Positions 36,169-45,067 of a stretch of DNA of 64,000 nt are shown piece by piece. The stretch is taken from contig NZ_FONV01000006.1 of assembly GCF_900113015.1 (NCBI RefSeq), positions 186,001-250,000 of the forward strand. Direction: 5' to 3'. This DNA comes from Actinoplanes philippinensis (GTDB lineage Bacteria; Actinomycetota; Actinomycetes; Mycobacteriales; Micromonosporaceae). The notes under the pieces are model-generated. The model made no database searches, was not told the origin of the DNA, and saw only the letters and a program-made list of their open reading frames with translations. Positions within the stretch are counted from its first letter, which is position 1. Each line of letters opens with the position of its first letter. A program made the translations under genes and the position numbers.

Positions 36169-36188
36169 GATCCGGCGGTCGCCGGATC
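36169..36188. terminator. Hairpin terminator after the aldo-keto reductase gene
   Basis: GATCCGGCG and CGCCGGATC pair perfectly around two bases, 32 bases after the stop codon. No T tract. Confidence 0.6.
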
Positions 36189-36307
36189 GAGTCGCGATCT
36201 GCCGCACGCCGTGGCAGCCGCGTGGAACCCCCGCGGCCGGGAGCGACGGTGCTCCCTCCCGGTCGACACCCATTCGACATTGACGTCTATCACCGCGCTC
36301 TGACCGT

Positions 36308-36335
36308 TTACGATCATTTTCAAGATCAATCGTAA
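36308..36335. promoter_or_regulatory. Inverted repeat, candidate operator of the caspase operon
   Basis: TTACGAT (36308-36314) and ATCGTAA (36329-36335) are perfect inverted arms separated by 14 bases, in an AT-rich island about 70-95 bases before the EACC1-like gene. It could bind a dimeric regulator. Confidence 0.4.
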
Positions 36336-36391
36336 TATGTTCGGTACGTCGATTCGTGTAACGCCGGCGCAACGCGATTGTCGTGTTCGGT

Positions 36392-36397
36392 TACCGT
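36392..36397 (+). promoter_or_regulatory. -10 hexamer TACCGT of the leaderless EACC1-like gene
   Basis: TACCGT ends six bases before ATG 36404. It favours that ATG over an in-frame GTG at 36383. Confidence 0.5.
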
Positions 36398-36403
36398 ATC
36401 GGA

Positions 36404-36796
36404 ATGCCTGCCAGCCATGATTCCGGCGATCCGTCCCCAGTGGAGATCGTCCTCACCGGCGACGACCCCGAGGCGGCCCTGCGCGAGCTGCACGCCTGGC
36501 TGCGCGACGACGAGGACCTCGCCGGCGTCCGGGTGCGGCCGGTGACCGCGGCGCCGGGGCCGGGCGAGATGTCCGGCGGCCTCGTCGAGGCGCTGGTCGC
36601 GACGGTCGCCGACCCGGGCATGCTCGGGGCGCTGTTCGCCGGGCTGGGCGGGTGGGCCGCCGCACGGGCGTCCACCCGCCGCACCCGGATCCGGGTCCGG
36701 ACGGGCGACCGCGAGGTCGAGCTGGAGGGACCGCAGCTGAAGGATCCGGAGGGCGTGGTCCGCCGCCTCATCAGCGGCCTGAGCGAGACGCCGTGA
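36404..36796 (+). CDS. EACC1-like effector-associated small protein
   Basis: 130 residues. The pattern matches EACC1 (effector-associated constant component 1), as I remember it from comparative work on NTP-dependent conflict systems. That pattern is a leading strand (VEIVLTGDDPEAALRELHAWL), a GEM...GGLVEALVATVAD helix, a short Gly/Ala hydrophobic stretch (LFAGLGGWAAARA) and a basic strand pair (RIRVRTGDREVELEGP). EACC1 genes sit next to effectors such as caspases and peptidases and may couple sensor to effector. Here the next gene, one base away, encodes a caspase. Start fixed by the -10 hexamer; leaderless. Confidence 0.75.
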   Translation: MPASHDSGDPSPVEIVLTGDDPEAALRELHAWLRDDEDLAGVRVRPVTAAPGPGEMSGGLVEALVATVADPGMLGALFAGLGGWAAARASTRRTRIRVRTGDREVELEGPQLKDPEGVVRRLISGLSETP

Positions 36797-36797
36797 C

Positions 36798-39308
36798 ATG
36801 CGGCTCCCCGATTTCGACAGGTCGCGCGCCGTGCTCATCGGCGCCGCCGAGTACACCAGCCCCGGCCTCGGTGACATGCCGGCGGTCGCCAACAACGTCG
36901 CCGCATTGCAGAGGTTGCTGACCGATTCCGCACTGTCCGGCTTCGCGCCCGGGCACTGCAGCGTCACCCTGAACCCCACCGAGCCGGGCGACGTGCTGCG
37001 GCCGGTGCAGACGGCAGCCGACGAGGCCACCGACGTGCTGCTGGTCTATTACGCGGGGCACGGCATCCTGGACCACGACGGGCATCTGCATCTGGGCCTG
37101 CGAGCCACCGACACCACCGAGGACTGGACCGTCCTCAAATTCGAGGAGCTCGCCAAACACATCCGGCGCAGCGCCGCCCGCAGCAAGGTCATCATTCTGG
37201 ACTGCTGCTACAGCGGCCGGGCGATCAGATACATGTTCATGTCCGGCGGCCGGCTGGCCACCCGCGCCATCGCCAAACGCGACATCAGCGGCCTCTATGT
37301 GCTCACCTCCAGCGCCGCCGGCAAACCGTCGCTGGCCCCGGAGGGCGGCGAGTTCACCGCGTTCACCGGGCAGCTGCTCGAACACATCGGCGCCGGGATC
37401 CGCGGCGAGCGGAGACTGCTGACGATGCGGGCGCTGTTCGACGCCGTCCGCGGCAGCATGAAACAGCGCGGGCTGCCCCTGCCGCAGCAGCACATCGGCA
37501 ACAACGCCGGAGACGTGGCGCTGGTCCGCAACCGGGCGTACACACCGGGCGCGCACGCCGTATCCCTGATCCCGAAGAAACCGGCCCTGCCCCTCGCCCT
37601 CCCGGCCGTCCCGCCGCGCTGGCGGCGGGCCGTCGGCGGTGGCCTCGGCCTGGTCGTGCTCACCGTCACGGTGAGCACCGCGGCCGGGCCCGCCCCCGCG
37701 GCGTGCGCCGCGCCCACCGCGATCCGGATGCTGGTCCCGCCGGACACCGTCGACATGTTCACCGACATCGCAGGCGCCTACGAGTACGCCACCCGCGGCC
37801 CCGACCACTGCCAGCGTGTCCGCGTCGACCTGTCCAGCGCCTCCCGCGACGACGTGGCCCGGGCCTTCCAGCTCTCCTGGCGGACACCGCCCGACGCCAC
37901 CGACGAGGACCGGCGGCTGCTCGACCGGGTCGGCCTCGCCCCGGACGTGTGGATCGCCGACCTCGGCGCCGACATGACGGCGGTGCAGTCCGCGGTCGCC
38001 GCGATCGACGGCGCCGCGGTCCGGATCCCGGGCGGCCCCGACGACTGGCCGATCGCCGAGTCCCCGCTCGTGCTGGCCGAGCCGGGCGACCCCACCAGCG
38101 CCCCGATCGCCCGGCTCGCCCCCTCCTGGAACACCGTGATCGGCGGCCGGGCCGGCGAGCCACGGCTGCGGGTCACCGGCGTGGTCCGCCCCGACCCGGA
38201 CACCACCACCGTCGGCCGGCTCGCCGACGTGGCGCTCTACCCACCCGGCCAGAGCACCACGACCGCCCGGAACCGGGTGCAGCGGCCCCTGGACGTCGCC
38301 GCGGCCGACGCCGGCCAGGGCATCGGCACACCCGACATCGCCGGGCTGCTGTGCGGATCGTTCGGCGACGCCCAGCGCGGCACCGGCCTGATCGTCGCGG
38401 AGTGGCAGCTGGTCCGGCACAACCTGCAGCACCGGGCCGGCCGGCGATGCGGGCCCGCCCGCACGTGGAACAGCTGGTACCCGGCGGACACCCGGTGGCT
38501 CGACTACCCCATGGCGCAGCCCCAGTGGGCCCATGCGCCCGGCCCGCGGGTCCGCCGTACCGCCGACGCCTTCACCGCCTGGATCCGCTCCCCCGCCGGC
38601 GGCAAGGCGATGGCCGACCACGGCCTGCGTCCCCGCACCACCGGCCCGGACACCGGGCCGATCAGCGAGAACGGCGCGCTCGCGAACTGGTTCGCCAAGG
38701 ACGGCTACCAGACCGCGCCCACCGACCTGGCCCGCGCCGACAAGGCATACCAGACGGCGAAGAAACCGGCGACGGTCCTGGTCGCCGTCGACGGATCCGG
38801 CTCGATGACCGCCCGCAGCGGCGGGCGGTCCCGCTTCGACGCCGCCCTCGACGGGATCGCCGCGTCGGTCGCCACGATGGGCGCGCGCGACGACTTCGGG
38901 CTGTTCATCTTCTCCACCGCGATCAAGGGCGGCATCACCGACGTCGACGGTGACGCCACCGCCGTCGCCCAGCGGGCCCGCGACTACCGGCCGGCCGGCG
39001 GCACACCCCTCTACCAGGCCGTGGACCACGGCGTCGGCAGGCTGCGCGACGACCGGACAGCCGGCGACCGGCACCGGATCCTGCTGGTGCTCACCGACGG
39101 CCAGAACACCACCGGGCACCGGCTGCCCCGCCTCGACGACGACTCCATCCAGGTCGTCGTGGTCAACGTCGGCGTGCCCGGCTGCCCCGACCCCCGGCTG
39201 GCCGCCCTCACCAGCCGGCACGGCGACTGCGTCGGGGTGCCGTCCGGAACTGTCGACGTCGACGTCGCCGAACAGATCGAACGACTGTGGCAGAAGGAAA
39301 CGACGTGA
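36798..39308 (+). CDS. Caspase-like protease fused to TM, solute-binding and VWA domains
   Basis: 836 residues. The N-terminal caspase-fold peptidase (1-250) has its catalytic dyad His88 (YYAGHGI) and Cys137 (LDCCYSG). One membrane helix follows at about 280-296. Then a periplasmic-type solute-binding domain (about 305-640) and a von Willebrand A domain (about 655-830) with an intact MIDAS (VAVDGSGSMTAR; later LVLTDGQNT). The predicted topology puts the protease inside and the binding and VWA domains outside. SBP-VWA fusions are common in actinobacteria, but this one carries a caspase. It is one base after the EACC1-like gene and overlaps the next gene by four bases. Confidence 0.9.
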   Translation: MRLPDFDRSRAVLIGAAEYTSPGLGDMPAVANNVAALQRLLTDSALSGFAPGHCSVTLNPTEPGDVLRPVQTAADEATDVLLVYYAGHGILDHDGHLHLGLRATDTTEDWTVLKFEELAKHIRRSAARSKVIILDCCYSGRAIRYMFMSGGRLATRAIAKRDISGLYVLTSSAAGKPSLAPEGGEFTAFTGQLLEHIGAGIRGERRLLTMRALFDAVRGSMKQRGLPLPQQHIGNNAGDVALVRNRAYTPGAHAVSLIPKKPALPLALPAVPPRWRRAVGGGLGLVVLTVTVSTAAGPAPAACAAPTAIRMLVPPDTVDMFTDIAGAYEYATRGPDHCQRVRVDLSSASRDDVARAFQLSWRTPPDATDEDRRLLDRVGLAPDVWIADLGADMTAVQSAVAAIDGAAVRIPGGPDDWPIAESPLVLAEPGDPTSAPIARLAPSWNTVIGGRAGEPRLRVTGVVRPDPDTTTVGRLADVALYPPGQSTTTARNRVQRPLDVAAADAGQGIGTPDIAGLLCGSFGDAQRGTGLIVAEWQLVRHNLQHRAGRRCGPARTWNSWYPADTRWLDYPMAQPQWAHAPGPRVRRTADAFTAWIRSPAGGKAMADHGLRPRTTGPDTGPISENGALANWFAKDGYQTAPTDLARADKAYQTAKKPATVLVAVDGSGSMTARSGGRSRFDAALDGIAASVATMGARDDFGLFIFSTAIKGGITDVDGDATAVAQRARDYRPAGGTPLYQAVDHGVGRLRDDRTAGDRHRILLVLTDGQNTTGHRLPRLDDDSIQVVVVNVGVPGCPDPRLAALTSRHGDCVGVPSGTVDVDVAEQIERLWQKETT

Positions 39309-40624
39309 TCAGTGAGGTGACCCGGCGACCGTGGGTGGTCCTCGTCATCGGGCTCGCGACCGGCCTGGCACTCGGCCTCACCGTGCCGATCCTGGTGCGC
39401 CCGTCCGGCGGCACGCCCGGCGAGCTGGTGATCGTCAGCGGTGACGAGGACGGCCGGGCCGGCTCCCGGCAGATCCTCATCGACCTGTGGAACCAGCAGC
39501 ACCCCGACAAGCGGGCCCGGATCGAACCGGTCTCCGGCGGCGCCGACGAGGAGCACAGCGCCATGGAGCGCTACGCCAAGGGCGAGGAGGAGGTGAAAGC
39601 CGACATCCTCAACCTCGACATGACCTCGATCGCCGAGTTCGCGGCATTCGGATACATCGCCGAGTGGCCGGCCGACCGGACGCCCGGCCAGTTGCTCGGC
39701 GAACTGCTGGAGAAACCCCGCGCCAGCTGCTACTACCAGAACCGGCTGTGGGCGCTGCCGTTCAACACCGACGTCGGGGTGATGTTCGCCCGGCGGAGCC
39801 AGCTCAAGTCGGCGCCACCGACCCCACCCCTCGCCTTCACCTGGAACGACGTGCTCGACCACGAGCCCCCCGACAAATCGACCACCCCCGAGTGGGCGTA
39901 CGCCGGACAGCTCGACGCCTACGAGGGACTCACCGTCAACGCGGTCGAGGCGCTCTGGGCGGTGCAGAAGGAGATCGGCGGGCCGGCCGCGTCCGCACCG
40001 TCCCCGCTGGGAGTGCCGACCGACCCGGCGATCTGGACCGCGGCGGTGAACCGTCTCTACGGGCCGCCCGGCAAGCCCCGCGTCGTCGACACCGACTCGA
40101 CCTCCTACCGGGAGGAGACGACCACCGCACAGTTCCTCAACAGCCGCATCGTGTTCATGCGCAACTGGCCGACCGCGTTCCGGACCCTCGTCGAGGCCAG
40201 CGACCAGCAGGTCACCGTCGCCGCCGCCGACATCGTGATGACTCCGCTGCCCGGCCCGGCCGTCCTCGGCGGGCAGAACCTGGCCGTGGTGGCCGGCTCC
40301 CCGCGCGGCGACGACGCCCGCGAACTGATCGCGTTCCTGGCGAGCGAGGCGTCCCAGCGGCTGCTGATGCAGGTCGGCGGGTTCGCCGCGGCCACCGCCG
40401 CCACCTACGACCGGCCGGAGATCAAAGCCGCCCATCCGTACGCGCCGACGATCCGCTCCGCCCTCGAGGACAGCCGGCAGCGGCTGCAGACCCCCTACTA
40501 CCCGCTGTTCAGCCAGGAGATCCGGACCGTCATCGGCGAGATCCGCGCCGGCGCCGTCCCGTCCGCCGCCGACCTGCAACAGCGGCTCACCGACGCGGCG
40601 GCCGGCAAACTGCGACGCCGATGA
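39305..40624 (+). CDS. Membrane-anchored extracellular solute-binding protein
   Basis: 439 residues, GTG start with AAGGA, overlapping the caspase gene stop (GTGA). Uncleaved anchor at about residues 9-32 (WVVLVIGLATGLALGLTVPI), no lipobox. The rest has the fold of family-1 sugar/peptide-binding proteins: LVIVSGDEDGRAGSRQILID, then YYQNRLWALPFNTDVGVMF, then NSRIVFMRNWPTAF, and a C-terminal LASEASQRLLMQVGGFAA. No ABC transporter permease or ATPase lies nearby, so it is unlikely to serve import. It probably works with the caspase protein as an outside sensor. Confidence 0.85.
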   Translation: MISEVTRRPWVVLVIGLATGLALGLTVPILVRPSGGTPGELVIVSGDEDGRAGSRQILIDLWNQQHPDKRARIEPVSGGADEEHSAMERYAKGEEEVKADILNLDMTSIAEFAAFGYIAEWPADRTPGQLLGELLEKPRASCYYQNRLWALPFNTDVGVMFARRSQLKSAPPTPPLAFTWNDVLDHEPPDKSTTPEWAYAGQLDAYEGLTVNAVEALWAVQKEIGGPAASAPSPLGVPTDPAIWTAAVNRLYGPPGKPRVVDTDSTSYREETTTAQFLNSRIVFMRNWPTAFRTLVEASDQQVTVAAADIVMTPLPGPAVLGGQNLAVVAGSPRGDDARELIAFLASEASQRLLMQVGGFAAATAATYDRPEIKAAHPYAPTIRSALEDSRQRLQTPYYPLFSQEIRTVIGEIRAGAVPSAADLQQRLTDAAAGKLRRR

Positions 40625-40642
40625 CCCACCACGGAGGCCGGG

Positions 40643-41476
40643 ATGGGACGTAGCTGCCGGCAGTGCGTGGCCCGGTACGCCGGATCACCCGGCACCGGCG
40701 GATGCCTCGGTCACGTCGACGGGATGCGCCTGTTCGACGCCCGTTGCGGGGTGCGGGGCGTCACCTACGGGCCGCCCGCCCACGAGACGGCACACCGGCT
40801 CGTGCTGCCCCGATCCGGCGCCTACCTGGTACGGATCAACGGGCGGGAGGTGTTCGTCGACAGCGCGACCGCGATCCTGACCCGGCCCGGTGACGAACTG
40901 CGCGTGGCGCACCCGCTGGGCTGCGGCGACACGTTCACCGCAGTGCACCTCGACGACGGCGACGGCGACCGGTGGCCGCGAGCCGCCTGCCACTTCCGGA
41001 TCGACGACACCACCGACCTACACCACCGGATCCTGGTGTCGGCCTGCCGGCGTGGCACCGACGCGCTCACCGCCGGCGAATGGCTCGGCACACTCCTGCA
41101 ACGGCTCAACCCCGACACCGGCGGGTACGGCCCACGCCGCCCGGCCACCGCGGTCGCCCACCGGCGGCTGGTCGCCGACACCCGCGAACTCCTCGCCGAC
41201 GGCCGCCACACGGCCGGCCTGACCGCCCTGGCCGCGCAGGTCAACGCCTCCCCGCACCACCTGAGCCGGATCTTCCGGGCGGTCACCGGGCAGACGCTCA
41301 CCGAATACCGCAACCGGATGCGGGTCCGCGCGGTCCTCGCCGACCTGCAGGACGGCGAGGACTGCCTGCGCACCCTGGCCGCCCGTTACGGCTTCGCCGA
41401 CCAGTCCCATCTGACCCGGGTGGTGCGCCGCCATCTGGGCCGGCCGCCGAGCACCGTCCGGAGCCTGCTGCGCTGA
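40643..41476 (+). CDS. AraC family transcriptional regulator
   Basis: 277 residues. The C-terminal AraC DNA-binding domain carries both HTH motifs: LTALAAQVNASPHHLSRIFR near 192-211 and LAARYGFADQSHLTRVVRRH near 245-264. The N-terminal cupin-like ligand domain has SGAYLVRINGREVFVDSAT. The ATG is preceded by GGAGG, 18 bases after the stop of the solute-binding gene, so it may be co-transcribed with the caspase operon or be independent. Confidence 0.9.
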   Translation: MGRSCRQCVARYAGSPGTGGCLGHVDGMRLFDARCGVRGVTYGPPAHETAHRLVLPRSGAYLVRINGREVFVDSATAILTRPGDELRVAHPLGCGDTFTAVHLDDGDGDRWPRAACHFRIDDTTDLHHRILVSACRRGTDALTAGEWLGTLLQRLNPDTGGYGPRRPATAVAHRRLVADTRELLADGRHTAGLTALAAQVNASPHHLSRIFRAVTGQTLTEYRNRMRVRAVLADLQDGEDCLRTLAARYGFADQSHLTRVVRRHLGRPPSTVRSLLR

Positions 41477-41581
41477 CCGGATCGAGCACGGATGTCCAAC
41501 GCCGCGGCGGCCGGGCTGGTGTGCCATCGAGGGAGTCGTTCGCCCCATCTTCCGACGCCGTCGTTCGCTTTTGGAGTCGCC

Positions 41582-42973
41582 ATGCGCGCGTTTGCCCGTA
41601 CCACCCTTGTTGCGGCTTTGACGTTGACCTTGACCTTGAACGCCGCTGCCGCGCCGGGAGCCGCCGCCCGTGCGCCCCGGCTGACCGACGCCGCGCCATG
41701 CGCGGAGATCACCACCTTCACCTGCTCCTATCTGACCGTGCCGCTGGACCGCAACGGCGGGCGGCCGGGGAAACTGCGGTTGCGGGTCGCGGTCGCCGGC
41801 AACAGCGACGCGCCCCGGGGTGTGCTGCTGGTGCTCTCCGGCGGGCCGGGCCAACCCGGGCCGTCGCTGGTGCCGCGGATCTCCCAGCGGCTGTCCTACC
41901 TGCTCACCGACTACCGCATGGTCATGATCGACCAGCGGGGCACCGGCGAAGGCGCGATCGACTGCCCGCGGCTGCAGTCGGAGACCGGATCGTCCGATGT
42001 CACCCCGCCCACGGCGGACGCGGTCCGCGAGTGCGCCCAGGTGCTCGGCCGCGACCGTGACGACTACACCACCGCCGACACCGTCGCCGACCTCGACGAC
42101 CTGCGCCGGGCGCTCGGCGTGAGCCGGTGGACGCTCGACGGTGTCTCCTACGGCAGTTTCGTGGCCGCCCACTACGGGCTGACCCACCCGCAGCGGGTGC
42201 ACCGGATGGTCCTGGACTCGGTCGTACCGCAGAACGACCTCGACCCGCTGTACCGCAGCGGGCTGCGCCGCGCCGGTGACGTGCTGCGCAAGGCGTGCGA
42301 GGAGCAGCGGTGCGGCTACGATCCGGCCGCCGAACTCGCCGAGGTGGTACGCCGCCACGGCAACGCGGTCGGGGTGTTCGACCTGCTGGTGACGGCCAGC
42401 ATCGTCGACCCGCGACTGACCGGCGCCGGGTTCTATCCGGTGCTGCCGCTGCTGCACCTGGCCGCCCAGGGTGATCCGGGCCCGCTCGACGCCGCCGTCA
42501 AAGACCTCCAGGACAGTGCCCCGCCGCCGGCCGACTACAGCTCCGGGCTGCACGTGGCGACCCTCTGCGCCGATGTGCGATCGATGCCGTGGGGTGACGC
42601 GAGCGCGCCGACGCGGGTCCGGGACGCGGCCGTCGCACGGGCCCTGGCCGGGATCACCGACGACGAGGTGTGGCCCTTCGAACCCCGGACAGCTGTCGAG
42701 CAGGGCATCGTCCAGGGTTGCCGGCACTGGCCGGTGACCAGGCCCAACCCGCGCCCGCCGTACGCCCGGCTGACGATGCCGGTCCTGATGATCAACGGCG
42801 ACCGTGACCTGTCCACCCCGGTCGAGTGGGCCCGGCAGCAGGCGGCGATCACCCCACACGGGCGGCTGGTCGTGATCGAGGGCATGGGCCACTCCATCCA
42901 GGGCCGCAACCCCGAGGGCGACCGGGTTGTGGCGGAGTTCCTCATCGGTCCTTCGGCGGTCCCTTCCCGCTGA
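41582..42973 (+). CDS. Secreted alpha/beta hydrolase (TAP-like tripeptidyl aminopeptidase)
   Basis: 463 residues with a Sec signal peptide (residues 1-24, ending AAAAPGAAA). Catalytic triad parts: Ser in GVSYGSF near residue 194, Asp in NGDRDLSTP near 410, His in GMGHSIQ near 440. The oxyanion segment LVLSGGPGQPG and the MIDQRGTGEG loop are typical of SlpD/E or TAP peptidases of Streptomyces. Secreted exopeptidase, probably active on peptides in the medium. Confidence 0.88.
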   Translation: MRAFARTTLVAALTLTLTLNAAAAPGAAARAPRLTDAAPCAEITTFTCSYLTVPLDRNGGRPGKLRLRVAVAGNSDAPRGVLLVLSGGPGQPGPSLVPRISQRLSYLLTDYRMVMIDQRGTGEGAIDCPRLQSETGSSDVTPPTADAVRECAQVLGRDRDDYTTADTVADLDDLRRALGVSRWTLDGVSYGSFVAAHYGLTHPQRVHRMVLDSVVPQNDLDPLYRSGLRRAGDVLRKACEEQRCGYDPAAELAEVVRRHGNAVGVFDLLVTASIVDPRLTGAGFYPVLPLLHLAAQGDPGPLDAAVKDLQDSAPPPADYSSGLHVATLCADVRSMPWGDASAPTRVRDAAVARALAGITDDEVWPFEPRTAVEQGIVQGCRHWPVTRPNPRPPYARLTMPVLMINGDRDLSTPVEWARQQAAITPHGRLVVIEGMGHSIQGRNPEGDRVVAEFLIGPSAVPSR

Positions 42974-43247
42974 TCGCCGCCGAACTGATCCCGCCGGCCG
43001 CCGACGCCCCCTCCTCGGACGGCGACAGCGGCCGGCCGGTGGCAGCGCGGCTCCAGCGGAAACGGCCTGGTCAGTCGGTTCTCTTCCCTGGAACTGAGTC
43101 GATACCGCCTCGGAGTTGGCCGGGGCGGCTGGCGAACTCGACAACGGTTCCTGCATGATTTCGGCCGGGACGGCCCTTCGCCCCATGTCTCACCGGGTCG
43201 CACGATCGGTTTCTCTCTGCGAAGTTGAGTGCGTCGTGCATCGGCGT

Positions 43248-43517
43248 CTAAATCACCGGCTCGGGATCGGAACTGCCCGCCTCGGACCGAAGCCGCCGGA
43301 GTCTCCACCGGGCGTGAACGTCGGTTACGGAGTACTCCGTCAGCTGCTGTAGGCGGCCAGATCTCGCAAGCAGATCGATGTGCCACAGGTGCGCGTTGTG
43401 CCGGTGAGGATCCTGGCTGTAGCACTCCGCATAAGCGCCCACCAGGGCAATCGCGGTAGACCATTCGCCGGCAGCCTCTGCCGCCTCAGCTGCCGCCTGG
43501 TCAAACAGGTCATTCAC
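43248..43517 (-). CDS. Uncharacterised small protein, end of a coupled pair
   Basis: 89 residues, GTG start overlapping the previous gene (GTGA). Sequence is helical and TPR-like (TAIALVGAYAECYSQDPHRHNA, HLWHIDLLARSGRLQQLTEY). Similar short proteins occur in Actinoplanes and Streptomyces, from memory. No membrane segment. Confidence 0.6.
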   Translation of the reverse strand: MNDLFDQAAAEAAEAAGEWSTAIALVGAYAECYSQDPHRHNAHLWHIDLLARSGRLQQLTEYSVTDVHARWRLRRLRSEAGSSDPEPVI

Positions 43518-43729
43518 AGTCCCGAGTATGACTTGCAGTAGACCAACAGCACCCGACCGCCTGGTCGCAAGACGGCCGCCTCCGGCAGAGGACCTGCGAT
43601 CGGCGACCCGTCGAACCGCCGAGATGGGTGCATCTGATTGTCTTCAGAATGCGTAGGATCGGGCAGACACGACCGAACGCAATAAAGAACCCCGAGTGGC
43701 GACCAATGCTCCATCTCAGCCCGACGCAT
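43514..43729 (-). CDS. Uncharacterised small protein
   Basis: 71 residues, ATG. Its stop overlaps the start of the following gene by four bases, which supports both. Not recognised; contains LGVLYCVRSCLPDPT and a basic middle. The local base composition is already AT-richer than average. Confidence 0.5.
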   Translation of the reverse strand: MRRAEMEHWSPLGVLYCVRSCLPDPTHSEDNQMHPSRRFDGSPIAGPLPEAAVLRPGGRVLLVYCKSYSGL

Positions 43730-43738
43730 CCCTTGAAT

Positions 43739-44560
43739 CTACTTACCCGTCTCAGCTGAGTTGACCCTCGGCCCCTCCAGGGAAATCTTCTCTGCCAGTT
43801 CCACGGCAGGTTCGATGACAGCCTCGGGAGGGTTCTCCACAACTCGCTGAAATGTCAGCATCACCCAAGATGACATAATGAAGGTTGGCACTATCGCCAC
43901 ATAGGCCGGCCAGATCGGGACGGTTGCATTCTGTGCCAAAGCCGCGAGGATGCAAACCGCGAGAGATGGTGCGGAAGAAAAAGCAAGGCCGACAAGCGAG
44001 AGTGTCGAGTGCGACCATATTGAACTGGACTTCAAGCTATCACCAGACGCCTTCAGGTGAGGCGCAATTGATGCCACCGCAAGGGTGACCAAAACTACAC
44101 AGAGGCCGAATACAGCGGCACCGTATCCATCAACCAGATAAAGCCCAAGAACTTGGTAACCCGTTATCAGAACCGGCACAAGGCTTCCGGCGACGATCCC
44201 GATCTCTCGCTCAATTCGCAAGCCGGAACACAGGACCAACTGATGGATGCCCAGTAGCCCCATAAGACCCGCAACGCCAAATCCCGTACCAGCAACAACA
44301 TGACCCACATTCAGGGCAAGCGCAAAATCTTTCATCCCCGAAAGGACCGAGTAAGCCAAGGATGAGGTCGTCATCCCTATGAAGCAAGAAAAGAATAGCA
44401 GCAATGCACTCTGCATTCTTCGATCAAGGAGGGCACCTTTACTTGATGCGCCGAAACGATAAGCAAGAAGGCCCACAAGGCAGCTGAATGAGAATCCTGC
44501 AATGACGGCGGTTAGCTGGGAATAAGCGTCGGCCACCTGCGCATTATCAAATGCGGCCAT
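43739..44560 (-). CDS. Seven-TM membrane protein of low GC
   Basis: 273 residues from ATG 44560. About seven membrane helices: LTAVIAGFSFSCLVGLLAY, ALLLFFSCFIGMTTSSLAYS, VVAGTGFGVAGLMGLLGIH, IVAGSLVPVLITGYQVLGLY, AAVFGLCVVLVTLAVAS, LAVCILAALAQ and YVAIVPTFIMSSWVMLTF. No family recognised and no catalytic motif. GC content is clearly below the window average, so it was probably acquired horizontally. It follows the 74-residue gene with a one-base gap. Confidence 0.75.
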   Translation of the reverse strand: MAAFDNAQVADAYSQLTAVIAGFSFSCLVGLLAYRFGASSKGALLDRRMQSALLLFFSCFIGMTTSSLAYSVLSGMKDFALALNVGHVVAGTGFGVAGLMGLLGIHQLVLCSGLRIEREIGIVAGSLVPVLITGYQVLGLYLVDGYGAAVFGLCVVLVTLAVASIAPHLKASGDSLKSSSIWSHSTLSLVGLAFSSAPSLAVCILAALAQNATVPIWPAYVAIVPTFIMSSWVMLTFQRVVENPPEAVIEPAVELAEKISLEGPRVNSAETGK

Positions 44561-44561
44561 G

Positions 44562-44786
44562 TCAGGAATCGAATCGCAACTGGAAAGGTTTTTCGAACCT
44601 CGCCGTCGGCCCTGACTCAATCAATTGAGACACAGGGGCCATCGTAGCTAATTGAAGCCTGCCAGTTAAGTCTGTAAAAATCGTGGAGAACAGTGCCGCA
44701 AGCCACGGCGAGGCGTCTATCGCCGAATTGCAGATGGTCGTCCAGACACCGGCTTCATAAAGATACCCTTTGAGATGGTCCGCCAT
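44562..44786 (-). CDS. Small protein of the low-GC patch
   Basis: 74 residues, ATG with AAAGG seven bases upstream. Has a single hydrophobic-amphipathic stretch (SPWLAALFSTIFTDLTGRLQL). Unknown family. It is the first gene of a two-gene unit with the seven-TM protein (one base between stop and ATG). The upstream longer frame is not supported. Confidence 0.65.
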   Translation of the reverse strand: MADHLKGYLYEAGVWTTICNSAIDASPWLAALFSTIFTDLTGRLQLATMAPVSQLIESGPTARFEKPFQLRFDS

Positions 44787-45067
44787 GGAACAACCTTTCG
44801 CCGCAGTGGCTGCGAATACATGCCAGAGCGAGATCTTAGCAAGCAGTAATATCAACTCGCCGCAATCGATCTTTCGCCTGGAGTCGGAAATCTTACAGGT
44901 ACGTATTTGAACTTTTAGAGTAAGCCTTCGGCCTGATCCCCTGAGGCTTTGCCTACCTGCCGCGGTCCGCTCGCAGTCCCGCGTCAGGCCCGGCGACGGC
45001 GGGCGGTGCCCGCTCAAGCCGAGAACAGTACGTCCAGCCGTCGGCCCATCGCCTTACCCCACGTTCA

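Noticed and set aside
36771..39221. 816-codon minus-strand frame under the caspase gene
   Set aside because: Shadow of the caspase-SBP-VWA gene, whose domain motifs are complete.
44910..44945. Hairpin AAGCCT...AGGCTT near 44920 as terminator
   Set aside because: Only a six-base stem with a long 16-base loop and no T tract; too weak to call.
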